This document shows positions 1 through 5,464 of a stretch of DNA of 5,464 nt, piece by piece; position 1 is the first letter of the stretch, and each line of letters begins with the position of its first letter. Origin of the DNA: JBDSTZ01 sp039927975 (GTDB lineage: Bacteria; Pseudomonadota; Gammaproteobacteria; Burkholderiales; Burkholderiaceae_D). Position numbers and translations under genes: made by a program. The stretch lies in assembly GCA_039927975.1 (NCBI GenBank), contig JBDSTZ010000232.1, positions 1 through 5,464 of the forward strand, in the 5' to 3' direction. Below the pieces are notes generated by a model, which was not told where the DNA came from, made no database searches, and saw nothing but the letters and a program-made list of their open reading frames with translations.

Positions 1-1418
1 AAGCGGGGATCAAGCTGGTGCTAGGCGAAGGCAAAGTAAGCGACTACGAGCTGACGGCGCGCGCGCGCGACGGCAAGCAGACCGTGGTCTCCTACAACGC
101 CACCACCTTCCACGACCGCCAGCGCAAGCTGCGCGGGGTGTTCGCGGCGGCCCGCGACGTCACCGAGCGCAAGCAGTTCGAACTGGCGCAGCAGCAAAAC
201 AATATCGAGCTCGAATCGGCCAAGGCCGTCGCCGAGAAGGCCAACCTGGCCAAGTCCGAATTCCTGTCGAGCATGAGCCACGAATTGCGCACCCCGCTCA
301 ACGGCGTGCTCGGCTTCGCCCAGCTGATGGCCTCGGAAACGCCGCCGCCGTCGGAATCGCAGCAGCGCTCGATCAACCAGATCCTCAAGGGCGGCTGGTA
401 CCTGTTGCGCCTGATCAACGAGATCCTCGACCTGGCGATGATCGAGTCGGGCAAGATCACCATCTCGCTCGAACCGATGTCGCTCAACGACGTGCTCGAC
501 GATTGCAGGGAGCTGGTCGAACCGCAGGCCCGCCTGCGCGGCATCGCGCTGTTCTTCCCGGCCGCGCAGCCGCCGCGCTACATCCACGCGGACCGCACCC
601 GGATCAAGCAGATCCTCATCAACCTGCTGTCGAACGCGATCAAGTACAACTGCCTGAACGGCTCGGTGAAAGTGCTGTGCGCGACCGGCGCCGACGGCCG
701 CGTGCGGGTGAGCGTGATCGACACCGGCGCCGGGCTCGATCCGGCCCAGCTGGCCCAGCTGTTCCAGCCGTTCAACCGGCTGGGGCAGGAAAGCAATGGC
801 GAGGAGGGCACCGGCATCGGGCTGGTGGTGACCAGGCAGCTGGTCGAACTGATGGGCGGCACGATCGGCGTCGACAGCAAGCCGGGGCGCGGCAGCGAAT
901 TCTGGGTCGAGTTCGCCGGCGCCGCGGCGCCGCAGCTGGCGTCCGAGCTGGTCGAGGCAGGCGATCTGGACCTTGGACCGCTGGCGCGCGCCCTGCCGCT
1001 GACCGCCTCGGCCCAGCGCACCTTGCTGTATGTGGAAGACAATCCGGCCAACCTGATGCTCGTCGAGCAACTGGTGGCGCGCCGCAGCGACCTCAAGCTC
1101 TTGACCGCGATCGACGCCCACCTCGGCATCGCGCTGGCGCGCGCCTACCAGCCCTCGATCATCCTGATGGACATCAACCTGCCCGGCCTGAGCGGCTTCG
1201 GCGCCTTGCGCATCCTGCAGAACGACCAGACCACCGCGCACATCCCGGTGATGGCGCTGTCGGCCAACGCGGTGCCGCGCGATATCGAAAAGGGCCTGGA
1301 GGCGGGCTTCTTCCGCTACCTGACCAAGCCGATCCAGATCGCCGAGTTCATGGACGCGCTCGACGTGGCGCTGCGCTTCGCCGAGGCCAACGGCCTGGCG
1401 CCGGCGGCTGCGATTTGA
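1..1418 (+). CDS. Hybrid sensor histidine kinase with C-terminal receiver domain (5'-truncated by window edge)
   Basis: Autophosphorylating sensor kinase that passes phosphate to its own receiver domain and presumably on to a separate HPt protein or regulator, since no HPt or output domain follows. The frame is open to the window edge, and the GTG at 18 lies inside a PAS domain, so it is not the real start. Numbering from that GTG: residues 1-52 are the end of a PAS/PAC domain (ending DVTERKQ). About 52-80 is a helical linker. The HisKA H-box SHELRTPLNG has the phospho-acceptor His88. HATPase_c shows the N-box around Asn206, G1 DTGAGLD (235-241), the F-box LFQPFNRL and G2 GTGIGL (264-269). 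The receiver spans about 334-455, with acidic pair Glu340/Asp341, phospho-acceptor Asp385 in LMDINLPG, and Lys437 in LTKP. All key residues are intact, so the kinase should be active. The stop is TGA at 1416-1418. The input signal is unknown because the sensor part is outside the window. Family assignment is secure; the target pathway is not. Confidence 0.95.
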   Translation, partial: AGIKLVLGEGKVSDYELTARARDGKQTVVSYNATTFHDRQRKLRGVFAAARDVTERKQFELAQQQNNIELESAKAVAEKANLAKSEFLSSMSHELRTPLNGVLGFAQLMASETPPPSESQQRSINQILKGGWYLLRLINEILDLAMIESGKITISLEPMSLNDVLDDCRELVEPQARLRGIALFFPAAQPPRYIHADRTRIKQILINLLSNAIKYNCLNGSVKVLCATGADGRVRVSVIDTGAGLDPAQLAQLFQPFNRLGQESNGEEGTGIGLVVTRQLVELMGGTIGVDSKPGRGSEFWVEFAGAAAPQLASELVEAGDLDLGPLARALPLTASAQRTLLYVEDNPANLMLVEQLVARRSDLKLLTAIDAHLGIALARAYQPSIILMDINLPGLSGFGALRILQNDQTTAHIPVMALSANAVPRDIEKGLEAGFFRYLTKPIQIAEFMDALDVALRFAEANGLAPAAAI

Positions 1419-1612
1419 CGCGGTGGCGATTGGCGTCATTGGGTTCAGCGCCCAAGGACGAGGCCACTGCGGGATGTTCGCGGGCTCGGTTCAGCAGGTG
1501 ACACGACGACAATCGCGGGAGCGAAAACGCCAATGAGACATCGCGGCAATGGCTTGGTTGATTGTCGGCCAAGCGTCGTGCCTGGCGGCGTTTGCGTGTT
1601 TGAGTAAGTGGT

Positions 1613-1629
1613 CCACGCTGCCGGCGTGG
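1613..1629. repeat. Small hairpin, 6-bp perfect stem
   Basis: CCACGC at 1613-1618 pairs exactly with GCGTGG at 1624-1629 around a five-base loop (TGCCG). It lies five bases before the ATTCCC palindrome and may be the flanking arm of the same dispersed element. No T-run follows on either strand, so it is not a typical intrinsic terminator. Confidence 0.5.
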
Positions 1630-1634
1630 CATGG

Positions 1635-1654
1635 ATTCCCGCCTTCGCGGGAAT
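1635..1654. repeat. dRS3-like 20-bp palindromic repeat (ATTCCC-N8-GGGAAT)
   Basis: ATTCCCGC at 1635-1642 and GCGGGAAT at 1647-1654 form a perfect 8-bp stem with a CTTC loop. The form ATTCCC-N8-GGGAAT equals the consensus of the dRS3 element known from Neisseria, and similar 'GGATTCCCGC...GCGGGAATGAC' repeats are common in proteobacterial intergenic DNA. On the minus strand it translates as SREGGNP, a frequent signature of spurious ORFs. In Neisseria these repeats serve as insertion targets for filamentous prophage. Any such role here is inference. Confidence 0.75.
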
Positions 1655-1700
1655 GACGTTGGAAAGGCAGGATGTTCGTCAAGCGCGGGGCGCCGGGCAT

Positions 1701-1808
1701 CGGTATCAGTATCCGTATCGGTATCGGTATCCGTATCGGTATCGGTATCGGTATCGGTATCGGTATCGGTATCGGTATCGGTATCGGTATCGGTATCGGT
1801 ATCGGTAT
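1701..1808. repeat. Hexanucleotide microsatellite, 18 units of CGGTAT
   Basis: There are eighteen consecutive 6-bp units. Fifteen are exact CGGTAT and three are one-base variants: CAGTAT at 1707, CCGTAT at 1713 and CCGTAT at 1731. The last twelve units (1737-1808) are perfect. Variants cluster at the left end and the right part is homogeneous, which fits recent expansion by replication slippage from the right. The tract ends 33 bp from the ketosynthase stop codon. Unit length is a multiple of three and no unit holds a stop codon, so copy-number change would not switch a reading frame. Confidence 0.97.
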
Positions 1809-1809
1809 C

Positions 1810-1832
1810 GGGCAGCGGCCAGGCCGCCGCCC
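1810..1832. repeat. GC-rich imperfect inverted repeat after the ketosynthase stop
   Basis: GGGC (1810-1813) pairs with GCCC (1829-1832), and GCGGCC (1815-1820) mirrors GGCCGC (1822-1827), with one A/C mismatch between the two blocks. The realistic fold is a stem with a loop of about five bases (1819-1823). On the minus strand it starts nine bases after the stop codon of the ketosynthase, so it could stabilise the mRNA 3' end or pause transcription. No T-run follows; the hexamer tract does. It is therefore not a standard intrinsic terminator. Confidence 0.4.
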
Positions 1833-1841
1833 GGTCATCCG

Positions 1842-2963
1842 CTATTTCCTGCGCACCACCACGCAGCCAATCGAATACCCCGCGCCGAACGAACAGATCA
1901 CGCCGTGCGCGCCGGGCGCCAGGTCGGCGTGGTATTTGTGGAAGGCGATGATCGAGCCGGCCGACGAGGTGTTGGCGTAGGTGTCGAGAATCACCGGCGC
2001 CTCCTGCGGCTCGGCGTCTCGTCCCAGCAGCATGCGCGTAATCAGCAGGTTCATGTTCAGGTTGGCCTGGTGCAGCCAGAAGCGCGACACCTGGCCGATC
2101 TCCAGCCCCGCCGCCGTGACGGTGGCACGGATCATCTCGGCCGCCATCGGGCAGACTTCCTTGAATACCTTGCGGCCCTGCTGACGGAACAGCTTGTCGG
2201 GCTGGCCCACGCCGCTTTCATCGAAGCGGTTGAGGAAGCCGAAGTTGTTGCGGATGTTGTTTGAGAACGCCGTCTTGAGCTTCGATTCGAGAATCTCGAA
2301 CTGGTCGCGGCTGACCGCCGTGTCGGCCGCTTCGATCACCATCGCCGTACAGGCGTCGCCGAAAATGAAATGGCTGTCGCGGTCGCGGAAGTTCAGGTGG
2401 CCGCTGGTGATTTCGGGGTTGAGCACCAGCACCGCGCGCGCCTGGCCGCTCTGCACCGCCGCCATCGCGGTCTGGATGCCGAAGGTCGCCGACGAGCACG
2501 CCACGTTCATGTCGAAGCCGAAGCCGTCGATGCCCAGCGCGTGCTGCACCTCGACCGCCATGGCCGGGTAGGCCCGCTGCAGATTGCTGCAGGCGACCAG
2601 CACCATGTCGATATCGGCGGGGCGGCGGCCGGCGCGGTCGAGCGCTTCGCGCGCGGCGGCCACGCACATCTCGGCTTGCAGCGACAGTTCCTCGTCGCCG
2701 CGCTCGGCGATGTTTGACGTCATGCGGGCGGGATCGAGGATGCCGGCCTTTTCCATCACGTAGCGCGATTTGATGCCCGACGCTTTTTCGATGAAGGCCG
2801 CGCTCGACCCTTCGATCGGCGTCAGCTCGCCGGCGGCGATGGCGTCGGCGTGCTCGGCGTTGTGGCGTTCGGCGTAAGCGTTGAAAGCGGTCACCAGCTC
2901 TTCGTTGGAGATCGCGTGCGGCGGCGTGAACAGGCCAGTGCCGCTGATGACGACTTGTTTCAT
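1842..2963 (-). CDS. Beta-ketoacyl-ACP synthase III family protein, long form (373 aa)
   Basis: Thiolase-fold condensing enzyme that joins an acyl-CoA starter to an acyl-ACP extender by decarboxylative Claisen condensation in the cytoplasm. Residues are numbered from the ATG at 2963. Catalytic Cys156 lies in NVACSSATFG, His298 in WLHQAN and Asn331 in YANTSSAG, so the triad is complete; FGDACTAMV (201-209) and the C-terminal GAGYSIG loop also match the family. I chose the start at 2963 because GGAAAGG sits six bases upstream. The ATG at 2969 directly abuts that site, and a frame opening at 3023 adds 20 atypical residues. At 373 aa it is longer than housekeeping FabH (about 317 aa): there is extra sequence near residues 25-60 and 222-260, and the FabH Trp32 region is not conserved. 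From memory it resembles the Pseudomonas aeruginosa PA3286-type enzyme that diverts octanoyl-CoA into fatty acid synthesis. No fab genes adjoin it, so substrate specificity is inferred. Confidence 0.9.
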   Translation of the reverse strand: MKQVVISGTGLFTPPHAISNEELVTAFNAYAERHNAEHADAIAAGELTPIEGSSAAFIEKASGIKSRYVMEKAGILDPARMTSNIAERGDEELSLQAEMCVAAAREALDRAGRRPADIDMVLVACSNLQRAYPAMAVEVQHALGIDGFGFDMNVACSSATFGIQTAMAAVQSGQARAVLVLNPEITSGHLNFRDRDSHFIFGDACTAMVIEAADTAVSRDQFEILESKLKTAFSNNIRNNFGFLNRFDESGVGQPDKLFRQQGRKVFKEVCPMAAEMIRATVTAAGLEIGQVSRFWLHQANLNMNLLITRMLLGRDAEPQEAPVILDTYANTSSAGSIIAFHKYHADLAPGAHGVICSFGAGYSIGCVVVRRK

Positions 2964-3023
2964 GGTCATCCTTTCCAGTTGTGCAAGCCGGCTCTGTCTA
3001 TCCAGGCCGGTCAGGTGCCGCAT

Positions 3024-3055
3024 ATTCTACACATGGCCGGCGTGGGTCAGGTCAA
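3024..3055 (-). promoter_or_regulatory. Possible promoter of the ketosynthase gene
   Basis: On the minus strand a TTGACC box (3050-3055, five of six to the sigma-70 -35) is followed by TAGAAT (3024-3029, five of six to the -10). The 20-bp spacer is longer than the optimal 17, which lowers confidence. It would give a leader of roughly 50 nt. The 147-bp gap from the upstream protease gene favours a separate promoter, and I saw no clear intrinsic terminator between the two genes. Confidence 0.3.
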
Positions 3056-3110
3056 TCGCACGCAGGCCGCCGTTGGTGGCAAACCGGTCGCGCAAGCGGC
3101 CGGCGCAGCC

Positions 3111-4568
3111 CTACCTGGCGCCAGCCTTGGCCGCGTGTGCAACGGTCCGGCTCGCCGCGCTCTTCGACAGCTGCACCGGCAAGCCCTTCAGATGATTGAT
3201 GGCCTGTGCCAGCTGAAAGTCGTCGGCGCTGCCGTATTCGAGCGGCTTGCGCTGCTTGCGCTCGACGGCGGCCACGCGCAGGTCTTCCTCGACCTCGTCC
3301 TGGCCGGCGTCGGCCGCCTGCGCGACTTCCTGTTCGCGGTCGTTCGACAGGTGCTTGAGCAGGTCGGCCTCGCGCAGGCGCAGGCCGTTCAGCTTGTCGC
3401 CGTCGGCGTTTTCATCGACCAGCAGCTCGGGCACGATGCCGCGTGCCTGGATCGAGCGGCCGGCCGGCGTGTAGTAGCGCGCCGTGGTCAGCTTGACGGC
3501 GGTGTCGTTGGCCAGCGGCCGGATGGTCTGCACCGATCCCTTGCCGAAGGTCTGGCTGCCGATGATGATGGCGCGCTTGTAGTCCTGCAGCGCGCCGGCG
3601 ACGATTTCCGAGGCCGATGCCGAGCCGGTGTTGACCAGGACCACCAGCGGCACGCTCTTGATCGCGGCCGGCAGCTTGGCCAGCGCGTCGCCGTCACCGC
3701 GAAAGGCGTAGAACTCGGGCCGGCCGAAGTAGCGCACGCGCTGCTCGGACAACTGGCCGTTGGTCGAGACGATCTGCGAATCCTTTGGCAGGAACGCCGC
3801 CGCCACCGCGATGGCGCCTTGCAGCAGGCCGCCGGGATCGTTGCGCAGATCGAGCACCAGGCCTTTGAGCTTTGGGTCCTGCTTGTACAGGGCGATGATC
3901 TTGGCGGCCATGTCGTCGACCGTGGGCTCCTGGAATTGCGAGATGCGCAGCCAGGCGTAGCCGGGTTGGACGATCTTGCCCTTGACGCTTTTTTGCACGA
4001 TTTCCTCGCGCGTGATGACAAACGACAGCGGCGCCGGCTCGTCGCGCCGGGTGACGGTGAGCTTGACCTTGGTGTGCGGCTCGCCGCGCATTTTTTTGAT
4101 GGCCTCGTCCAGACCCAGGCCCTGCACGGCGAAGCCGTCGATGCCGGTGATCAGGTCGCCCGCCTTGATGCCGGCCCGGTAGGCCGGCGAATCTTCGATC
4201 GGCGTGACGATGCGGATGTAGCCTTCCTCGCTTTGGGCGATTTCGATGCCGAGGCCGACGAACTTGCCCTCGGTGCCTTCGCGCAGCTCGCGGTAGGCTT
4301 TCTTGTCGAGGTAGGCCGAGTGCGGGTCGAGCGAGGCGACCATGCCGGAGACGGCTTCGGTGAGCAGCTTCTTGTCGTCGACCGCTTCGACGTAGTCAGA
4401 TTTGATCAGGCTGTAGACGTCGGCCAGCTGGCGCAGTTCTTCGATCGGCATGGCCGGTTCGACCGGCTTTTGCGCCAGCGCCGAAAACTGCATGGACACG
4501 GCGGTGACGGCGACGCCGGCAATCGCGCCGAGACCGACCAGACCGGAATTCTTTAAAGTTGAGCCCAT
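3111..4568 (-). CDS. S41-family carboxyl-terminal processing peptidase (CtpA/Prc-like)
   Basis: Envelope serine protease that trims or degrades proteins from their C-termini in the periplasm. Residues are numbered from the ATG at 4568, chosen because AGGTGA lies four bases upstream and the signal sequence then starts correctly; a start at 4595 would add nine residues. Residues 9-32 form a hydrophobic segment ending ALA-Q, either a cleavable signal peptide or an anchor. About 40-95 is the N-terminal helical domain. The PDZ domain is about 97-175, with GLGIEI as its carboxylate-binding loop and SPAYRAGIKAGDLI. The S41 core includes the LVLDLRNDPGG strand (237-247) and nucleophile Ser318 in NTGSASASE. 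General base Lys343 in FGKG is 25 residues later, the spacing known for CtpA/CtpB, with Gln347 after it. The acidic, Gln-rich C-terminal tail (about 405-485) is less conserved. The length (485 aa) is usual for the proteobacterial Ctp group. All catalytic residues are present. The natural substrate cannot be read from the sequence. Confidence 0.95.
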   Translation of the reverse strand: MGSTLKNSGLVGLGAIAGVAVTAVSMQFSALAQKPVEPAMPIEELRQLADVYSLIKSDYVEAVDDKKLLTEAVSGMVASLDPHSAYLDKKAYRELREGTEGKFVGLGIEIAQSEEGYIRIVTPIEDSPAYRAGIKAGDLITGIDGFAVQGLGLDEAIKKMRGEPHTKVKLTVTRRDEPAPLSFVITREEIVQKSVKGKIVQPGYAWLRISQFQEPTVDDMAAKIIALYKQDPKLKGLVLDLRNDPGGLLQGAIAVAAAFLPKDSQIVSTNGQLSEQRVRYFGRPEFYAFRGDGDALAKLPAAIKSVPLVVLVNTGSASASEIVAGALQDYKRAIIIGSQTFGKGSVQTIRPLANDTAVKLTTARYYTPAGRSIQARGIVPELLVDENADGDKLNGLRLREADLLKHLSNDREQEVAQAADAGQDEVEEDLRVAAVERKQRKPLEYGSADDFQLAQAINHLKGLPVQLSKSAASRTVAHAAKAGAR

Positions 4569-4672
4569 GGTTTCACCTGAGGGTGTTGACTGCAAAACAC
4601 CGTTTGCGCGGCGGCGGGATGCCGGGCGATTCCGCCTGGCGGGCTGCTTTCACTGCGGAGATCCCACAGCCC

Positions 4673-4678
4673 AGTATA
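4673..4678 (-). promoter_or_regulatory. Probable -10 box of the S41 protease gene
   Basis: On the minus strand the sequence reads TTTATACTGG, with TATACT matching five of six -10 bases in otherwise GC-rich DNA. The position 17 bases upstream (CCGCAA) is a poor -35 match, so an activator or another sigma factor may be needed. Transcription would begin near 4666, giving a leader of about 98 nt. Confidence 0.35.
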
Positions 4679-4800
4679 AACCCGAACGCCCGCCGTTGCG
4701 GCGCGCGCGGCAGGCCAGCGGCGCAAAAAGCCGCACTTTCGTTAAGCATTGTTTAAGACTTGTAAATCCATGTAATGGTCAGCGCCACGGCCGTAAGCAA

Positions 4801-4828
4801 TTGTAATTCTGGACGAGCTTGGTTAAAT
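4801..4828 (+). promoter_or_regulatory. Possible promoter driving the leader/terminator RNA and the Spy/CpxP-like gene
   Basis: TTGTAA (4801-4806) and TTAAAT (4823-4828) are separated by 16 bp; each matches four of six sigma-70 bases. A second option upstream is TTGTTT (4749-4754), then 16 bp, then TGTAAT (4771-4776, five of six to the -10). Both lie in the AT-rich part of the gap and point toward the terminator at 4879. I cannot decide between them from sequence alone. Confidence 0.3.
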
Positions 4829-4834
4829 GACAGG

Positions 4835-4906
4835 GTATCTTCGTTCCGTCTCTCTCCCCAACCACGCATTGTGGTTTTGCCCACGGGCCTCCCGTGGGCT
4901 TTTTTT
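4835..4906 (+). ncRNA. Candidate terminated leader RNA or small RNA
   Basis: Downstream of the candidate promoter comes a run that is nearly all pyrimidine (about 4839-4859, ending TCTCTCCCC). Next is a hairpin with stem AACCAC (4860-4865)/GTGGTT (4871-4876) and loop GCATT, then the strong intrinsic terminator at 4879-4906. A single-stranded CU-rich segment followed by stacked hairpins and a T-run is the general shape of a small RNA or a transcription attenuator. The CU-rich run could pair with purine-rich ribosome-binding sites. I match it to no known RNA family, and the 5' end is only estimated from the promoter guess. Confidence 0.35.
4879..4906 (+). terminator. Strong rho-independent terminator directly upstream of a start codon
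   Basis: GCCCACGGG (4879-4887) pairs perfectly with CCCGTGGGC (4891-4899) around a three-base loop (CCT), followed at once by seven T (4900-4906). On the opposite strand only four A-to-T-poor bases follow, so it works in the plus direction. The T-run ends 15 bases before the ATG at 4922. No plus-strand gene lies upstream within the window after the kinase at 1418, so it must end a leader or small RNA, or gate the next gene. Confidence 0.85.
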
Positions 4907-4921
4907 ATGCCTGGAGCCCGT

Positions 4922-5434
4922 ATGAAACCGACCCTGCTGACTCGTTCCCTGACGTTTCGCGCCCTGTTTGCGGTGACCGCTTTGTGTTCACTGTGCTCAG
5001 TGTGTTTACCCGCCGCCGCCACGCCGCTGATGGAGATGCGCATCGAGAACCTGCTGCCGATGGCGCCCGACTTCAAGACCTCGCTCGCCCTCACGCCGAA
5101 CCAGCAGACGCTCTGGCAACAGGTGGAGAGCCGCAGCCGCGCCATCGTGCGCGAGCGCCAGAGCCGGCGCGAGCACTTGCAGCGCGCGGTGGCGACGGCG
5201 CTGGAAGGCAAGAGCGTCGAACTGCGCGAGCTGTCGGCGCCGCTCGACGCCGAACTGGCCACCACCATGGCCGAGGAAAAGCAGCTGCGCGAATTGTGGC
5301 TCGGGCTGAACGACGCGCTCGACGAAAAGCAGCGCCAGATGGTCGTCACCCTGCTCGCCGAGCAGATGATGAAGGTGAACGGCGACGGCGAGCACGAGCG
5401 CGCGCAGCGGCCGGAAGGCCGGGTTATTCATTGA
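4922..5434 (+). CDS. Small exported helical protein, Spy/CpxP-like (periplasmic, LTxxQ motif)
   Basis: A 170-residue protein that I place tentatively with the Spy/CpxP group, periplasmic helical proteins that act as ATP-independent chaperones or stress/metal sensors. Residues 1-33 look like a signal peptide: basic start (Lys2, Arg8, Arg13), hydrophobic core (about 14-29) and a probable AAA-type cleavage site near 31-33. The mature part is almost all predicted helix and highly charged. LTPNQ at 57-61 fits the LTxxQ signature, and a weaker second copy is LDEKQ at 133-137. This double motif is typical of the family. Mature cysteines are absent; three lie within the signal peptide. The start at 4922 is preferred because GGAG (4913-4916) lies five bases upstream. 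The frame stays open to an ATG at 4775, but that stretch includes the terminator and is not protein-like. It is transcribed divergently from the S41 protease, another periplasmic quality-control protein. It could be gated by the terminator in its leader. Function is inferred from weak motifs. Confidence 0.75.
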   Translation: MKPTLLTRSLTFRALFAVTALCSLCSVCLPAAATPLMEMRIENLLPMAPDFKTSLALTPNQQTLWQQVESRSRAIVRERQSRREHLQRAVATALEGKSVELRELSAPLDAELATTMAEEKQLRELWLGLNDALDEKQRQMVVTLLAEQMMKVNGDGEHERAQRPEGRVIH

Positions 5435-5464
5435 GCCGCATTTTCCAGACGACGACAACGAGCC

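Larger units (their letters stand above)
1419..1841. other. Convergent intergenic region, 423 bp, no credible gene
   Basis: This gap separates the 3' ends of the kinase and the ketosynthase, so it should hold terminators rather than promoters. I see no hairpin with a following T-run for either gene. The part from 1419 to about 1612 has nothing I can assign. From 1613 onward it is almost entirely repeat: two hairpins, a hexanucleotide tract and a GC-rich inverted repeat, listed separately. The open frames here exist because the CGGTAT tract contains no stop codon in any of the six frames. Confidence 0.7.
4569..4921. other. Divergent intergenic control region, 353 bp
   Basis: This gap lies between the divergent protease and Spy/CpxP-like genes and should hold promoters for both. 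The left half (4569-4735) is GC-rich and carries a -10-like box for the protease. The right half is relatively AT-rich (4740-4830) and contains several TTGT and TGTAAT/TTAAAT boxes facing right, followed by a pyrimidine-rich run, two hairpins and a terminator just before the plus-strand gene. The shared region could let one regulator affect both envelope genes, but I see no recognisable operator. Confidence 0.6.

Noticed and set aside
18..20. GTG as the start of the histidine kinase
   Set aside because: The frame is open upstream to the window edge and the codon falls within a PAS domain, so the gene begins outside the window.
21..1439. Long minus-strand open frame (472 codons) opposite the histidine kinase
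   Set aside because: It is antisense to a gene with complete kinase motifs; its Arg/Gln/Val/Asp-rich composition is the usual shadow of GC-rich coding DNA and shows no domain.
1608..2264. Plus-strand frames through the hexamer tract giving Arg-Tyr, Val-Ser or Gly-Ile repeats
   Set aside because: The CGGTAT unit has no stop in any frame, so open frames here are automatic; the remaining parts are antisense to the ketosynthase.
2964..3023. N-terminal extension of the ketosynthase by 20 residues
   Set aside because: The extension contains the -10-like box, and GGAAAGG is spaced correctly only for the ATG at 2963, where the usual family N-terminus MKQVVISGTG begins.
3060..3110. Intrinsic terminator after the protease stop codon
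   Set aside because: Only short, weak GC pairings are present, and no T-run follows on the minus strand.
2850..4556. Long plus-strand open frame (568 codons) opposite the ketosynthase start and the protease
   Set aside because: It covers the protease and crosses two real genes; composition is typical of an antisense shadow, without motifs or a good ribosome-binding site.
4775..4921. N-terminal extension of the Spy/CpxP-like protein to the ATG at 4775
   Set aside because: It would place the terminator hairpin and T-run inside the gene and bury the signal peptide; GGAG before 4922 explains that start.
5431..5464. Start of a further plus-strand gene (TTG at 5431, or another frame)
   Set aside because: Only about 30 bases remain, with no clear ribosome-binding site at proper spacing; there is not enough sequence to support a call.

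Overview
The window is GC-rich (most third codon positions are G or C). Its proteins look like those of a betaproteobacterium, and I infer the Oxalobacteraceae (Massilia/Duganella/Janthinobacterium type). That placement rests on protein style and base composition only; there is no rRNA or other marker here to prove it.

Layout, left to right. (1) Positions 1-1418, plus strand: the 3' part of a hybrid sensor histidine kinase (end of a PAS domain, HisKA, HATPase_c, C-terminal receiver). Its 5' end lies outside the window. (2) Positions 1419-1841: a convergent intergenic region with no credible gene. It is rich in repeats: a 6-bp-stem hairpin, a 20-bp palindrome of the form ATTCCC-N8-GGGAAT (the Neisseria dRS3 consensus), an 18-unit CGGTAT hexanucleotide tract, and a GC-rich hairpin just past the next gene's stop codon. 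(3) Positions 1842-2963, minus strand: a long-form beta-ketoacyl-ACP synthase III with an intact Cys-His-Asn triad. (4) Positions 3111-4568, minus strand: an S41-family carboxyl-terminal processing protease with a signal peptide or anchor, a PDZ domain and a Ser/Lys dyad. (5) Positions 4569-4921: a divergent control region. It holds a probable -10 box for the protease and, on the plus strand, a pyrimidine-rich stretch, two consecutive hairpins and a strong intrinsic terminator that ends only 15 bases before the next start codon. (6) Positions 4922-5434, plus strand: a small exported helical protein with an LTxxQ-like motif, resembling the Spy/CpxP periplasmic group. The last 30 bases are too short to assign.

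The four genes do not form one pathway. The protease and the Spy/CpxP-like protein both act in the periplasm and share a divergent promoter region, so a common link to envelope protein quality control is plausible but inferred. The ketosynthase follows the protease on the same strand after a 147-bp gap and probably has its own promoter. The two most notable non-coding signals are the terminator-bearing leader before the Spy/CpxP-like gene and the hexanucleotide microsatellite between the two convergent genes. I found no CRISPR array, tRNA, rRNA, transposase or clearly new multigene system.
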